NCBI RefSeq assembly: GCF_024494725.1
Contig: NZ_JANHDK010000001.1
Coordinates: forward strand, 124,001-188,000
DNA: 64,000 nt
Origin: Haloplanus ruber
Lineage (GTDB): Archaea > Halobacteriota > Halobacteria > Halobacteriales > Haloferacaceae
Reading direction: 5' to 3'
Notes under the pieces: model-generated
Seen by the model: only the letters and a program-made list of their open reading frames with translations
Database searches by the model: none
What the model was told of the DNA's origin: nothing
In this document: positions 9,339 through 16,911 of the stretch, one piece after another
Numbering within the stretch: position 1 is the stretch's first letter
How the letters are laid out: each line of letters opens with the position of its first letter
Translations under genes and position numbers: made by a program

Positions 9339-9725
9339 TCAGTCGTTGGCGACGCGAACCGTCGCCCCCGCACCGCTCGGGAGGGCCGACAGGGGGCCGA
9401 TGTCCTCGAGGTGGGCAACGACGGTTACCGGCGACGCAGCCCGCGGCGTCGCGTCCGTACTCGCCGGGGTCGGCCCCCAGAACAGACAGAGTACCGATCC
9501 CTGTGGCCAGTAAGCAATCGTGCCGGGGTCGACCGCCGTCTGCGGATTCTCGGGGCCGACGTCGACCGGCACGCCGAAGTAGAGTTCGTCGCCCCAACGG
9601 GTGGCCTCGCCTTCGAGTGGGAAGGCGGTGGCCAGCGCTCGGCGGGTCTCGGGGCTCTCGTCGGCCCACGCGGCCTCGACCGCTCGACCGTCGACGACAA
9701 CGGTGAACGTCCCCTCGCTCGTCAC
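9339..9725 (-). CDS. Cyclophilin-like family protein
   Basis: A 128-residue soluble protein with the beta-barrel signature of the Cyclophil_like family (as in TM1367): VPVDVGPENPQ, then GTIAYWPQGSVLCLFWGPTP, then ASPVTVVAHLEDIGPLSAL. Members look like cyclophilins but usually lack the proline-isomerase active site, and their role is unknown; many sit beside metabolic enzymes. Here the ATG overlaps the stop of the upstream FAD/FeS oxidase by 4 bp, so the two are translationally coupled. Confidence 0.8.
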   Translation of the reverse strand: MTSEGTFTVVVDGRAVEAAWADESPETRRALATAFPLEGEATRWGDELYFGVPVDVGPENPQTAVDPGTIAYWPQGSVLCLFWGPTPASTDATPRAASPVTVVAHLEDIGPLSALPSGAGATVRVAND

Positions 9726-12700
9726 AGCGCGTCGGAGAGTTTCTCGACCGGATGTGGCGGGTGGTCGTCGTACTCGTCGCCGAGTTGGGAGCGACAGGAG
9801 GCACCCGGCGCGGTCACCTGATCGCCCGGACTCTCCTCGACTTCCTCGAACAGCAGGCTCCCGATAGCCTGCGAGATGTCGTAATGCTCCTCGTGGTAGC
9901 CGAAGGAGCCGGCCATCCCACAGCAGGTCGTGTCGAGCGGGTCGACGTCGTAGCCCGCACCCTGCAGAACGCCGAGGGCGTGGTGGTCCTTGTTCGTCGC
10001 CTTCTGGTTGCAGTGGCCGTGGTACGACAGCGACTCCCGGGGCGTAGCGAACTCGACTGTCTCGGGCAGGCCGGTCACGTCGGCGTACTCCATGATCCCG
10101 TAGGCGGCGTCGGCGACAGTTTCGACGGCCGACCCCGAGAGCAGGTCACGGTACTCGTCCTGGAACATGACCGCGTCCGAGGGTTCGATGAACACGACCG
10201 ACCAGCCGTCGTCGACGGCCTCCCGGAGCGCGGAGACGTTCTGCTCGGCGCGCTCGCGGCAGAGGTCGAGCATGCCCGAGGAGAAGGCCGCCCGACCCGA
10301 GGGGGCCACGTCGTCGGGGATGCGAACGAAGACGTTGGCCGCTTCCAGCACCTCGATTGCCGCCTTCCCCGCGTCGGGGTAGATGTAGTTCGTGTAGGTG
10401 TCGGGGAAGAGCAACACCTGATCTTCCGCGTCGCTCGGGGCCACCTGACAGCGGCCGCGTCGCTCGAACCAGGCTTCGAGGCTCTCGCTCGCGAAGGTCG
10501 GCAGTTCACGCTCCTGCGAGATACCGATTGCCTCCTCCATCACCTTGCGCGCGCCCGGAATCTTGGGGGCGACGTTCGAGATGGGGGCGAGCATTGAGCC
10601 GACCTTCGATAGCGTGTCGATGTTGGCGAACACCCGCTCGCGCAGGCTGATGCCTTCCTCTTGGTGGTACTGGTGTTTGACCTCGGTTTTCAGCTTCGCC
10701 ATGTCGACGCCGGTCGGGCAGTCGCTCTTACAGCCCTTACAGCCGACACAGAGGTCCATGACCTCCTCTTGGAAGCGGTCGGAGTAGATTTCGTCCTCGT
10801 CGAGTTCGCCGCTGATCGCCGCTCGAAGCATGTTCGCGCGGCCGCGGGTGGTCTGGATTTCCTCTTCGCTGGCCCGGTACGTCGGGCACATCACTTCCGA
10901 GTCCGTCTGTCGGCAGGTCCCACAGCCGTTACAGAGTTCGACGAGGTGTGAGAAGCCGCCCTCGTCCTCGAAGTCGAGTGCCGTCTGCGGTTCCACCGAC
11001 TGGTAGTCGACGCCGTAACGCAGGTTCTCTCGCATGTCGGCGCCGACGCCGCGCTCGGAGTCGGGACCGATGTCCTCGGGGCCGTCGCGGTAGACCACGT
11101 TACCCGGGTGCATGTGCCAGTCGGGGTCGAACGTCGTCTTCAGTTCCTTGAACGCGGTCCAGAGTTCGTCGCCGTACATCTTGGGGTTGAACTCCGTCCG
11201 CGCCATCCCGTCGCCGTGCTCGCCGGAGAACGATCCGTAATGGTCGAGCACGAGGTCGGTGACGTCCTCGGTGATCGAGTGCATCTTCTGGATGCCGCCG
11301 TCGTCCTTGAGGTTGAGGATGGGGCGGATGTGGAGCGTCCCGCTCCCGGCGTGAGCGAAGTAGGCCGCGGAGGTGCCGTGATCCTCCAGAACCTCCTCGA
11401 ACTCGAAGACGTATTCGGACAGTTCCTCGGGTGGCACCGTCGCGTCCTCGATAAACGGATACGGCTTGGGGTCGCCTTTCATCCCCATGAGCAGGGGGAT
11501 AGCGGCTTTCCGAAGCTTCCAGATGTCGGCCTGGTCCTCGTCGGTGTAGGCTTCGATGGCGTGGAAGGCGTCGCCGTTCTCGACGAAGTAGTCGTTCGTC
11601 TCGGCGATGGCCGCCTCGAAGTCGTCGACGAGTTCCGAGTCGAACTCCAGCATCAGCGCCGCCTTCGTCCCCTCGGGGATCATCTCGACGTACTGGGCGT
11701 ACTCCGTCGAGTCCGCGGCGAGTTGGAACACCTCGTCGTCCATGAGTTCCACGGCGCCGACGTCGAAGTTGAGCGCCTCGGGGACGGCCTGCATCGTCTC
11801 CACCAGGTCGTCGAAGCAGTAGAGGACGAGCGCCGTCTCCTCGGGAAGCGTGACCAGCGACACCTCGGCCTCGACGATGACGCCGAGGGTCCCCTCCGCG
11901 CCCACGAAGAGCTTCGAGAGGTTGATGACCTCCTCTCCCGCGTCGTTCTCGTAGATGACCTTCTGGAGGTTGTACCCCGACACCGAGCGCTTGAGGTCGG
12001 GGTACTTCTCGTCGATCTCCGCCTCGTGTTCCTCGACGAGGCGGCGAGTCGTCTCGTAGATCTGAGCTTCCAGCCCGTCGCCCGAAACCTTCGCCTCCCA
12101 CTCGTCGCTGTCGAGGACGACCTCCTCGGTGTGGATCAGCGACCCGTCGGCGAGCACCACGTCGAGTTCCTCGGTGTAGGCGTCGGTGATCCCGTAGCGC
12201 ACCGAGTGTGCACCGGTGGAGTTGTTACCGATGCCGCCAACGACCGTCGAGCGGTTCGAGGACGCCGGATCGGGGGCGAACTTCAGGCCGTGGTCTTCCA
12301 GTTGCTTGTCGAGGTGGTCCTGTACGACGCCAGGCTGGACGACCGCCCGCTGGCCGTCCGGATCGACGTCGACGATGTCGTCCATATATCGCGTGAAGTC
12401 GACGACGACACAGCCCGGGCCGACCGTCTGGCCGCCAAGCGAGGACCCTGTCCCGCGCGGCAGGATCGGCACGCCGTGTTCGGCGGCCGTCGCCACGGTG
12501 TGTTGCACGTCGTCGACCGTCTTCGGCAACACGACCCCCGCGGGCTGCGCTTGGTAGATGCTTCCGTCGGTCGCGTAGAGCACCTGCGCGTACTCGTCGA
12601 AGGAGACGTCCCCCTGCACTCCCTCACGGAGGTCTTCGGCCAGTGCCCGATACTCCTCGGCGTCGGGGTGTTCGTGCCCCAGCGAATCCGCCGAAGCGTC

Positions 12701-12730
12701 TAATCCCGTTGATCGTTCATCAATGGCCAT
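9722..12730 (-). CDS. FAD-linked oxidase fused to FeS/CCG-domain subunit (glycolate/D-lactate dehydrogenase type)
   Basis: A 1002-residue fusion enzyme. The N-terminal half is an FAD-binding PCMH domain with PRGTGSSLGGQTVGPGCVVVDF (about residues 85-110) and an FAD-oxidase C domain; then come two 4Fe-4S motifs, CNGCGTC at 600-606 and CVGCKGCKSDCP around 663-674; the last part holds a CCG domain with HGHCNQKA and TTCCGMAGSFG. This layout matches haloarchaeal D-lactate/glycolate-type dehydrogenases passing electrons to the membrane chain. The substrate cannot be read from sequence. I chose the ATG at 12730 (MAIDERST) over an in-frame ATG at 12802 because the latter adds non-acidic, unlikely residues. 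Confidence 0.9.
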   Translation of the reverse strand: MAIDERSTGLDASADSLGHEHPDAEEYRALAEDLREGVQGDVSFDEYAQVLYATDGSIYQAQPAGVVLPKTVDDVQHTVATAAEHGVPILPRGTGSSLGGQTVGPGCVVVDFTRYMDDIVDVDPDGQRAVVQPGVVQDHLDKQLEDHGLKFAPDPASSNRSTVVGGIGNNSTGAHSVRYGITDAYTEELDVVLADGSLIHTEEVVLDSDEWEAKVSGDGLEAQIYETTRRLVEEHEAEIDEKYPDLKRSVSGYNLQKVIYENDAGEEVINLSKLFVGAEGTLGVIVEAEVSLVTLPEETALVLYCFDDLVETMQAVPEALNFDVGAVELMDDEVFQLAADSTEYAQYVEMIPEGTKAALMLEFDSELVDDFEAAIAETNDYFVENGDAFHAIEAYTDEDQADIWKLRKAAIPLLMGMKGDPKPYPFIEDATVPPEELSEYVFEFEEVLEDHGTSAAYFAHAGSGTLHIRPILNLKDDGGIQKMHSITEDVTDLVLDHYGSFSGEHGDGMARTEFNPKMYGDELWTAFKELKTTFDPDWHMHPGNVVYRDGPEDIGPDSERGVGADMRENLRYGVDYQSVEPQTALDFEDEGGFSHLVELCNGCGTCRQTDSEVMCPTYRASEEEIQTTRGRANMLRAAISGELDEDEIYSDRFQEEVMDLCVGCKGCKSDCPTGVDMAKLKTEVKHQYHQEEGISLRERVFANIDTLSKVGSMLAPISNVAPKIPGARKVMEEAIGISQERELPTFASESLEAWFERRGRCQVAPSDAEDQVLLFPDTYTNYIYPDAGKAAIEVLEAANVFVRIPDDVAPSGRAAFSSGMLDLCRERAEQNVSALREAVDDGWSVVFIEPSDAVMFQDEYRDLLSGSAVETVADAAYGIMEYADVTGLPETVEFATPRESLSYHGHCNQKATNKDHHALGVLQGAGYDVDPLDTTCCGMAGSFGYHEEHYDISQAIGSLLFEEVEESPGDQVTAPGASCRSQLGDEYDDHPPHPVEKLSDAL

Positions 12731-12913
12731 GCGTCCCACACCGGACTGAGCCTGTATAACTCCTACGCTACGGTGGTAGAGCAGCCCCTCGCCGTCTTGC
12801 ATTCTACATGAACGTTCCCGTGAATACTCGCCGGGAGCGATAGAAACCTACACGAACGATCACACACGATGTGTCGGATCGACACACCGCTCGGCGGTGG
12901 GATCGTTCGCCGC

Positions 12914-13837
12914 TTACAGATACGACTTGTCGATGCCGGCGCCGATGGTGTAGTTCGGATCGACCATGTTGCCGAGGCGGACGTGTCCGACCTGGGTCAA
13001 GAGCATGTACGCCTCCATCTCGTCGAAGCCGTAGTCGTCGGCCATCCACGCTACCAGATCCGCGTATGCCGCGCGGGCGGCATCCTCCATGGGACGGACG
13101 CTCCCGATGCTCATGATGAAGTCCTCGGACTCCAGCCGCGGCCATTCGAGGTCCCAGTCTTCGATCAGATCGACCGTAATCGTGGTCGTCGTGGGGATTT
13201 CGATGGCGACGCCACAGAGTTCGCCGTCGCCCTGGGCGGCGTGGCAGTCGCCGAGATAGACGTACCCACCCTCGACCTCGACGGGCAGATAGATGGTGTT
13301 TCCCGGTCGTACGTCCGGGAGGTCCATGTTACCCCCGTGTTTGAACGGCGTCAGCGCGTTCACCGAGTCGATCTCCGGGGCGGTGCTGATGGTGCCGACG
13401 AACGGTTCGTAGGGGATCGTCGTGTTCTCGTCCCACACGGTGCCCTCGGTGGTGACCTCCAGTTTCTTGACGACCTCCGGTAGCGGATCGTGGAGCATCG
13501 CCGTCCGGTCGGTCGCCGAGAGACCGCCGAACTCCGGCACCGTACAGGTCGTTCCACGGGGCTGTGGGCCGCGTGGCTCGATGTTCTCGATGGTGATCGC
13601 TAGCGCGTCGCCCGGCGTGGCACCTTCGACGTAGATCGGTCCGTTCTGTGGATTGAGATAGTCTCCGAGCACCTCGCTCGGCAGGTCGTCCTCCGTCTCG
13701 ATGGCTCCGCCGAAGGCGTCCTGGGTCTCGACGGCGACCGTATCGCCCGGGTCGACCTCCAACACTGGGTCGGCGTATGGCCCGACCGTGTACTGAAAGC
13801 CGTCCTGTCGTGTCTCCGTCAACTCGTGTTCGGTCAC
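12914..13837 (-). CDS. Acetamidase/formamidase family hydrolase
   Basis: A 307-residue member of the FmdA/AmdA family, which hydrolyses short amides to acid and ammonia. Family marks are the N-terminal VGPYADPVLEVDPGDTV, NPQNGPIYVEGATPGDAL, a metal-site-like FKHGGNMDLPDVRPGNTIYLPV, and GDCHAAQGDGELCGVAIE. It begins with GTG at 13837 (residues TEHELTETR); a TTG at 13852 is an alternative. Its neighbours (oxidase, transporter) suggest use of an amide or organic acid as carbon or nitrogen source. A palindromic sequence lies 43-62 bp upstream. Confidence 0.92.
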   Translation of the reverse strand: MTEHELTETRQDGFQYTVGPYADPVLEVDPGDTVAVETQDAFGGAIETEDDLPSEVLGDYLNPQNGPIYVEGATPGDALAITIENIEPRGPQPRGTTCTVPEFGGLSATDRTAMLHDPLPEVVKKLEVTTEGTVWDENTTIPYEPFVGTISTAPEIDSVNALTPFKHGGNMDLPDVRPGNTIYLPVEVEGGYVYLGDCHAAQGDGELCGVAIEIPTTTTITVDLIEDWDLEWPRLESEDFIMSIGSVRPMEDAARAAYADLVAWMADDYGFDEMEAYMLLTQVGHVRLGNMVDPNYTIGAGIDKSYL

Positions 13838-13880
13838 GGTAATCAGTATCAACCGCCGACCACGCGTAGGTAAGTCTTTC

Positions 13881-13899
13881 TCTTATCTCGGAAATAAGA
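13881..13899. promoter_or_regulatory. Inverted repeat upstream of the acetamidase gene
   Basis: Six-base perfect arms TCTTAT and ATAAGA are separated by 7 bases (CTCGGAA). The site lies 44 bp before the GTG of the acetamidase gene, a position suited to an operator or upstream activator site. No regulator can be assigned. Confidence 0.35.
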
Positions 13900-14093
13900 A
13901 CAGATTCAGTCGCTTTCGAGAAGATAGGTGCGACATAAATTACAGATATTGTTCCAATAGCAAACACACAGTAGCTTTGTGTCTTTGGTCGCCCCGGCTT
14001 GACTGTCGCCACGCGAGGCGCGTGGCCCGACACCCGCGCGGGTCGGGGCGTTCAGCCATCTTTTTGTCTGCGGCGGGGCGTCCCACACACGGG

Positions 14094-14462
14094 ATGAACC
14101 TGATTCACGTCTGTCTGAACGTCGCCGACGCGGACGAGTCCATCGAGTTCTACGAGCAGTTCGGCTTCGAGGAGTCGTGGTCCTTCGAGACGCCCGACGG
14201 CGAGACGGAGAACCGCTACGTTGCCGACCCCGACGGGGTCGAGATTCAACTCTCCGAAACCGACGGCGAGACGACGTTCGAGGCGGGGACCGCCTGGGAC
14301 CACCTCGCGCTCGGTGTCGACGACGTGGACGAGGTGTTCGAGACGGTCGATCACTACGGCGTCGTCGAAGAGCCGGGCGATCAGCCCGCCGCCGGCGCGC
14401 GCACCGCCTTCATCGAGGACCCGGACGGTCACGTCGTCGAACTCGTCGAGTCGCTCGAATAA
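14094..14462 (+). CDS. Glyoxalase/VOC family protein
   Basis: A 122-residue vicinal-oxygen-chelate protein with two beta-alpha-beta-beta-beta modules. Metal-ligand positions typical of lactoylglutathione lyase are visible: His5 in MNLIHVCLNV, Glu near 50 in PDGVEIQLSE, His near 67 in WDHLALGVDD, and Glu near 118 in GHVVELVESL. The fold and repeated ADADESIEFYEQFGF fit glyoxalase I. Haloarchaea lack glutathione, so the thiol partner would differ. The ATG at 14094 is the only one giving the family N-terminus. Confidence 0.88.
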   Translation: MNLIHVCLNVADADESIEFYEQFGFEESWSFETPDGETENRYVADPDGVEIQLSETDGETTFEAGTAWDHLALGVDDVDEVFETVDHYGVVEEPGDQPAAGARTAFIEDPDGHVVELVESLE

Positions 14463-14527
14463 CGGGTCGTGCGCCCGCCGCTCACACCCGGCGAAACGTC
14501 TTTTCCACCCGGCCGATTCGTCAGTTC

Positions 14528-15208
14528 ATGAACGACGGCTCGGGGCCGGGACGGCTCACGCGGCGTGGCACCCTTACAGCGGGACTCTCCTTTCTCGGCG
14601 CCGGCTGTCTGGGTGGGGGCGGCGACGAGGATGGCACCCGCTCGCTCTCTACCCACCCGGTCGGGACGGACCTAAACGTCCAACCTCGTCTTGGCCCCGA
14701 GCCTGGGCTCGCGCCCGCCACCATCGTCGCCTTCGAGGATCCCTCCTGTCCCCGGTGTGCGGCCTTCGAACAGAACACGGTCCCGCAGATCCGTACCGAA
14801 CTCGTCGACCCCGGCGAGGCCACCTTCGTTTCCCGCACCATCCCGGTCGTCTACCCGTGGGGCAGCCCCGCGACCTACGCCCTCGAAGCGACGTTCGCCC
14901 GCGACGCCGACGCGTTCTGGACCCTCGCCGCCCACTACTTCGACCGACAGGACACGTTCGACCGCGACAACGTCCTCGACCGGACGGAATCGTTTCTCGC
15001 CGCCGAGACCGACGTAGACGCCGCGGGCGTCGTTGACGACGCCGAACGTGAGGTCCACGCCGACGCCGTCCAGACGGATCTCGACGCGAGCGAGGCAGCC
15101 GACGTGGACGGGACGCCCACGGTCTTTCTCTTCCGAGACGGGGAGTACCGGACACGCGCCACCGGTTCGGTCAGCTTCGACTTCGTGACCGGCGCGCTGG
15201 AGCCCTGA
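14528..15208 (+). CDS. DsbA/thioredoxin-like Tat lipoprotein
   Basis: A 226-residue exported thiol oxidoreductase. The signal has twin arginine (TRRGTLTAGLSFLGAGC) with a lipobox cysteine at Cys27, so it is probably Tat-exported and lipid-anchored outside the membrane. The thioredoxin-fold domain has the active site Cys74-Pro-Arg-Cys77 in FEDPSCPRCAAF and a conserved cis-proline region VDGTPTVFLF. Such proteins form or reshuffle disulfides. The next gene, a membrane protein with a Cys-Ala-Ala-Cys motif, starts 2 bp after its stop, which suggests an electron-exchange pair. Confidence 0.85.
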   Translation: MNDGSGPGRLTRRGTLTAGLSFLGAGCLGGGGDEDGTRSLSTHPVGTDLNVQPRLGPEPGLAPATIVAFEDPSCPRCAAFEQNTVPQIRTELVDPGEATFVSRTIPVVYPWGSPATYALEATFARDADAFWTLAAHYFDRQDTFDRDNVLDRTESFLAAETDVDAAGVVDDAEREVHADAVQTDLDASEAADVDGTPTVFLFRDGEYRTRATGSVSFDFVTGALEP

Positions 15209-15210
15209 GC

Positions 15211-15789
15211 GTGGCGCTCCGTCTACCGCTCCACGCCGACGACTGGCGACTGATGGGCCGGACGGCACGGCTCGTGCTCGGCGGTCCCGTCTACGCCATC
15301 GTCGCTCTCGCCGCGGCCGGCGTCGCCCTCGTCGGGTTCGTCCTCTCGCAGAACGTCACGACCGTGCGCGACGTCTTCGCCGGACGGGTGCCGGTCGTGA
15401 TCCTCACCGAACTGTTCCCATTCGTCGGAACCTCTTACGGGCCGGTGACGGGGTCGGTCGTCGTGGCCGTTGCCGCCCTCGTCGGCGTCGACATTGCCCT
15501 CGTGACCTACCACGTCCGCGAACATCGGCTCTCGGCGGAGAGCGGCGGTGGAAGCCTGCTCGGGGTCGTCCTCGGCACCCTCGGGGCAGGGTGTGCGGCC
15601 TGTGGCTCGGCCGTGATCGCCGGCCTCCTGTCGCTGTTCGGCGCTGCGGGGCTGGTGACGCTCCTGCCGCTCGACGGCTTGGAGTTTTCGATTCTCGCGC
15701 TCGCCGCGCTGGTGCTCTCGATCCACTGGCTCGCCGAGGGGATGCGCGGCGGCGAGATCCGTGGCTGTCCGGTAGGTGCGAAAGAATAG
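15211..15789 (+). CDS. Membrane protein with paired cysteines, partner of DsbA-like lipoprotein
   Basis: A 192-residue membrane protein starting with GTG 2 bp after the DsbA-like gene. Four or five hydrophobic segments are seen (about 24-46, 75-98, 116-142, 147-173). The fourth begins with GTLGAGCAACGSAV, a Cys-x-x-Cys pair at the membrane edge that could exchange electrons with the lipoprotein, as DsbB or CcdA do for their partners; that is inference. Another Cys near the C-terminus (RGCPVG). I know no firm family name. Confidence 0.72.
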   Translation: MALRLPLHADDWRLMGRTARLVLGGPVYAIVALAAAGVALVGFVLSQNVTTVRDVFAGRVPVVILTELFPFVGTSYGPVTGSVVVAVAALVGVDIALVTYHVREHRLSAESGGGSLLGVVLGTLGAGCAACGSAVIAGLLSLFGAAGLVTLLPLDGLEFSILALAALVLSIHWLAEGMRGGEIRGCPVGAKE

Positions 15790-15813
15790 CGGGGTTCGGG
15801 GGTCGACGCCGAC

Positions 15814-16728
15814 TTAGAGCATGCCGGCGGCGCGGGCCTTGGCGACGATCTCCTGAGCCATCTTGTTGGTGGCTTCGTCGACCATCTGGCCGTCGACGGA
15901 GACGGCGCCCTTGCCTTCGTCCATCGCCTCGGCGTAGGCGTCGACGATGCGCTCGGCGCGCTCGGCGACGTCCGGATCGGGGGCGAACACTTCGTTGCCG
16001 ATCTCGATCTGACTCGGGTGGATGGCCCACTTGCCATCACAGCCGATCATGTTGGCGTTGTTGGCCGATTCGCGGAAGCCCTCGGGGTCGTCGATGTCGG
16101 CGTACGGACCGTCCATGCACGGCAGGCCGGCGCTTTTCGCGGCGGAGTTACACTCCGAGAGCGCGTGATGCCAGTAGTGACCGGGGTACTCCGGGAACTG
16201 CCCGATGTCGAGTCCGGGCGTCCCCATGGCGGCCGAGTAGTCGCCGGGGCCGAAGATGATGGAGCTGAGACGGTCGGAGGCGTGGGCGATGTCGTGGACG
16301 TTGTGGATTCCCTCGCCGTCCTCGATCTGGGGTTCCAGCCCGATTCCTCCAACTTCCAGCCCGTTGTTCTCCTCGACCTGCGTGAGGAGGTTCTCGACGG
16401 TGTGGATGTCGCTCGGGCCGGCAACCTTCGGGACGATGATGTCGTCGATGTACTCGCCCGCGCGGCCGACGACCTCGATGATGTCGTCGTACCACCACTT
16501 GGTGTCGATCCCGTTCATCCGGTACGAGAGGATCTTGTCCGACCAGTCGTGGTCCTGCGCGGCCTCGATGAGCGGCTCTCGGGCCTCGGCCTTCGCGTTC
16601 GGCGCCACGGAGTCCTCGAGGTCGAGGAAGACCTCGTCGGCGTCGCTCCCTGCGGCGCTCTCCATGAAGTCCGGGTCGCTCGCCGGTGTCGCAAGCTGCG
16701 TACGTCGGAGTTCTACGTCTTCAGACAT
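15814..16728 (-). CDS. HpcH/HpaI aldolase, malyl-CoA lyase type
   Basis: A 304-residue CitE-like aldolase. Visible marks: DADEVFLDLEDSVAPNAKAEAR (Mg-binding Glu/Asp and CoA-binding region, about residues 30-50), IIVPKVAGPSDI, IGLEPQIEDGEGIHN, IFGPGDYSAAMG and the C-terminal DGKWAIHPSQIEIGNEVFAP. The last segment is typical of malyl-CoA/citramalyl-CoA lyases. In haloarchaea such an enzyme cleaves or forms beta-methylmalyl-CoA in the methylaspartate cycle; that assignment is inference from family. A TATA-like TTTATTTG lies about 35 nt upstream. Confidence 0.87.
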   Translation of the reverse strand: MSEDVELRRTQLATPASDPDFMESAAGSDADEVFLDLEDSVAPNAKAEAREPLIEAAQDHDWSDKILSYRMNGIDTKWWYDDIIEVVGRAGEYIDDIIVPKVAGPSDIHTVENLLTQVEENNGLEVGGIGLEPQIEDGEGIHNVHDIAHASDRLSSIIFGPGDYSAAMGTPGLDIGQFPEYPGHYWHHALSECNSAAKSAGLPCMDGPYADIDDPEGFRESANNANMIGCDGKWAIHPSQIEIGNEVFAPDPDVAERAERIVDAYAEAMDEGKGAVSVDGQMVDEATNKMAQEIVAKARAAGML

Positions 16729-16760
16729 TTTTTCACCACCTACAAACGCCGTTCGCGATC

Positions 16761-16768
16761 AAATAAAG
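16761..16768 (-). promoter_or_regulatory. TATA-like box of the malyl-CoA lyase gene
   Basis: CTTTATTT on the minus strand in an otherwise GC-rich gap. Archaeal spacing puts the transcription start about 9 nt before the ATG at 16728. Confidence 0.45.
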
Positions 16769-16911
16769 ATTCCTTAGTATCTGCATTTTCGGGAGCTGAC
16801 GTACCCGTTTTCGTCCGTTGTCGACACCCATCGATCCGGACGCGACGCCGCCGGTGGGACGGCGACTCGCAGACTGAACGCTTTTAGGCTCGCCGGGTAG
16901 AGATACCGACG

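Noticed and set aside
11108-12703. 531-codon frame opposite the FAD/FeS oxidase
   Set aside because: Antisense to a clearly conserved enzyme; composition is a mirror of its codon bias.
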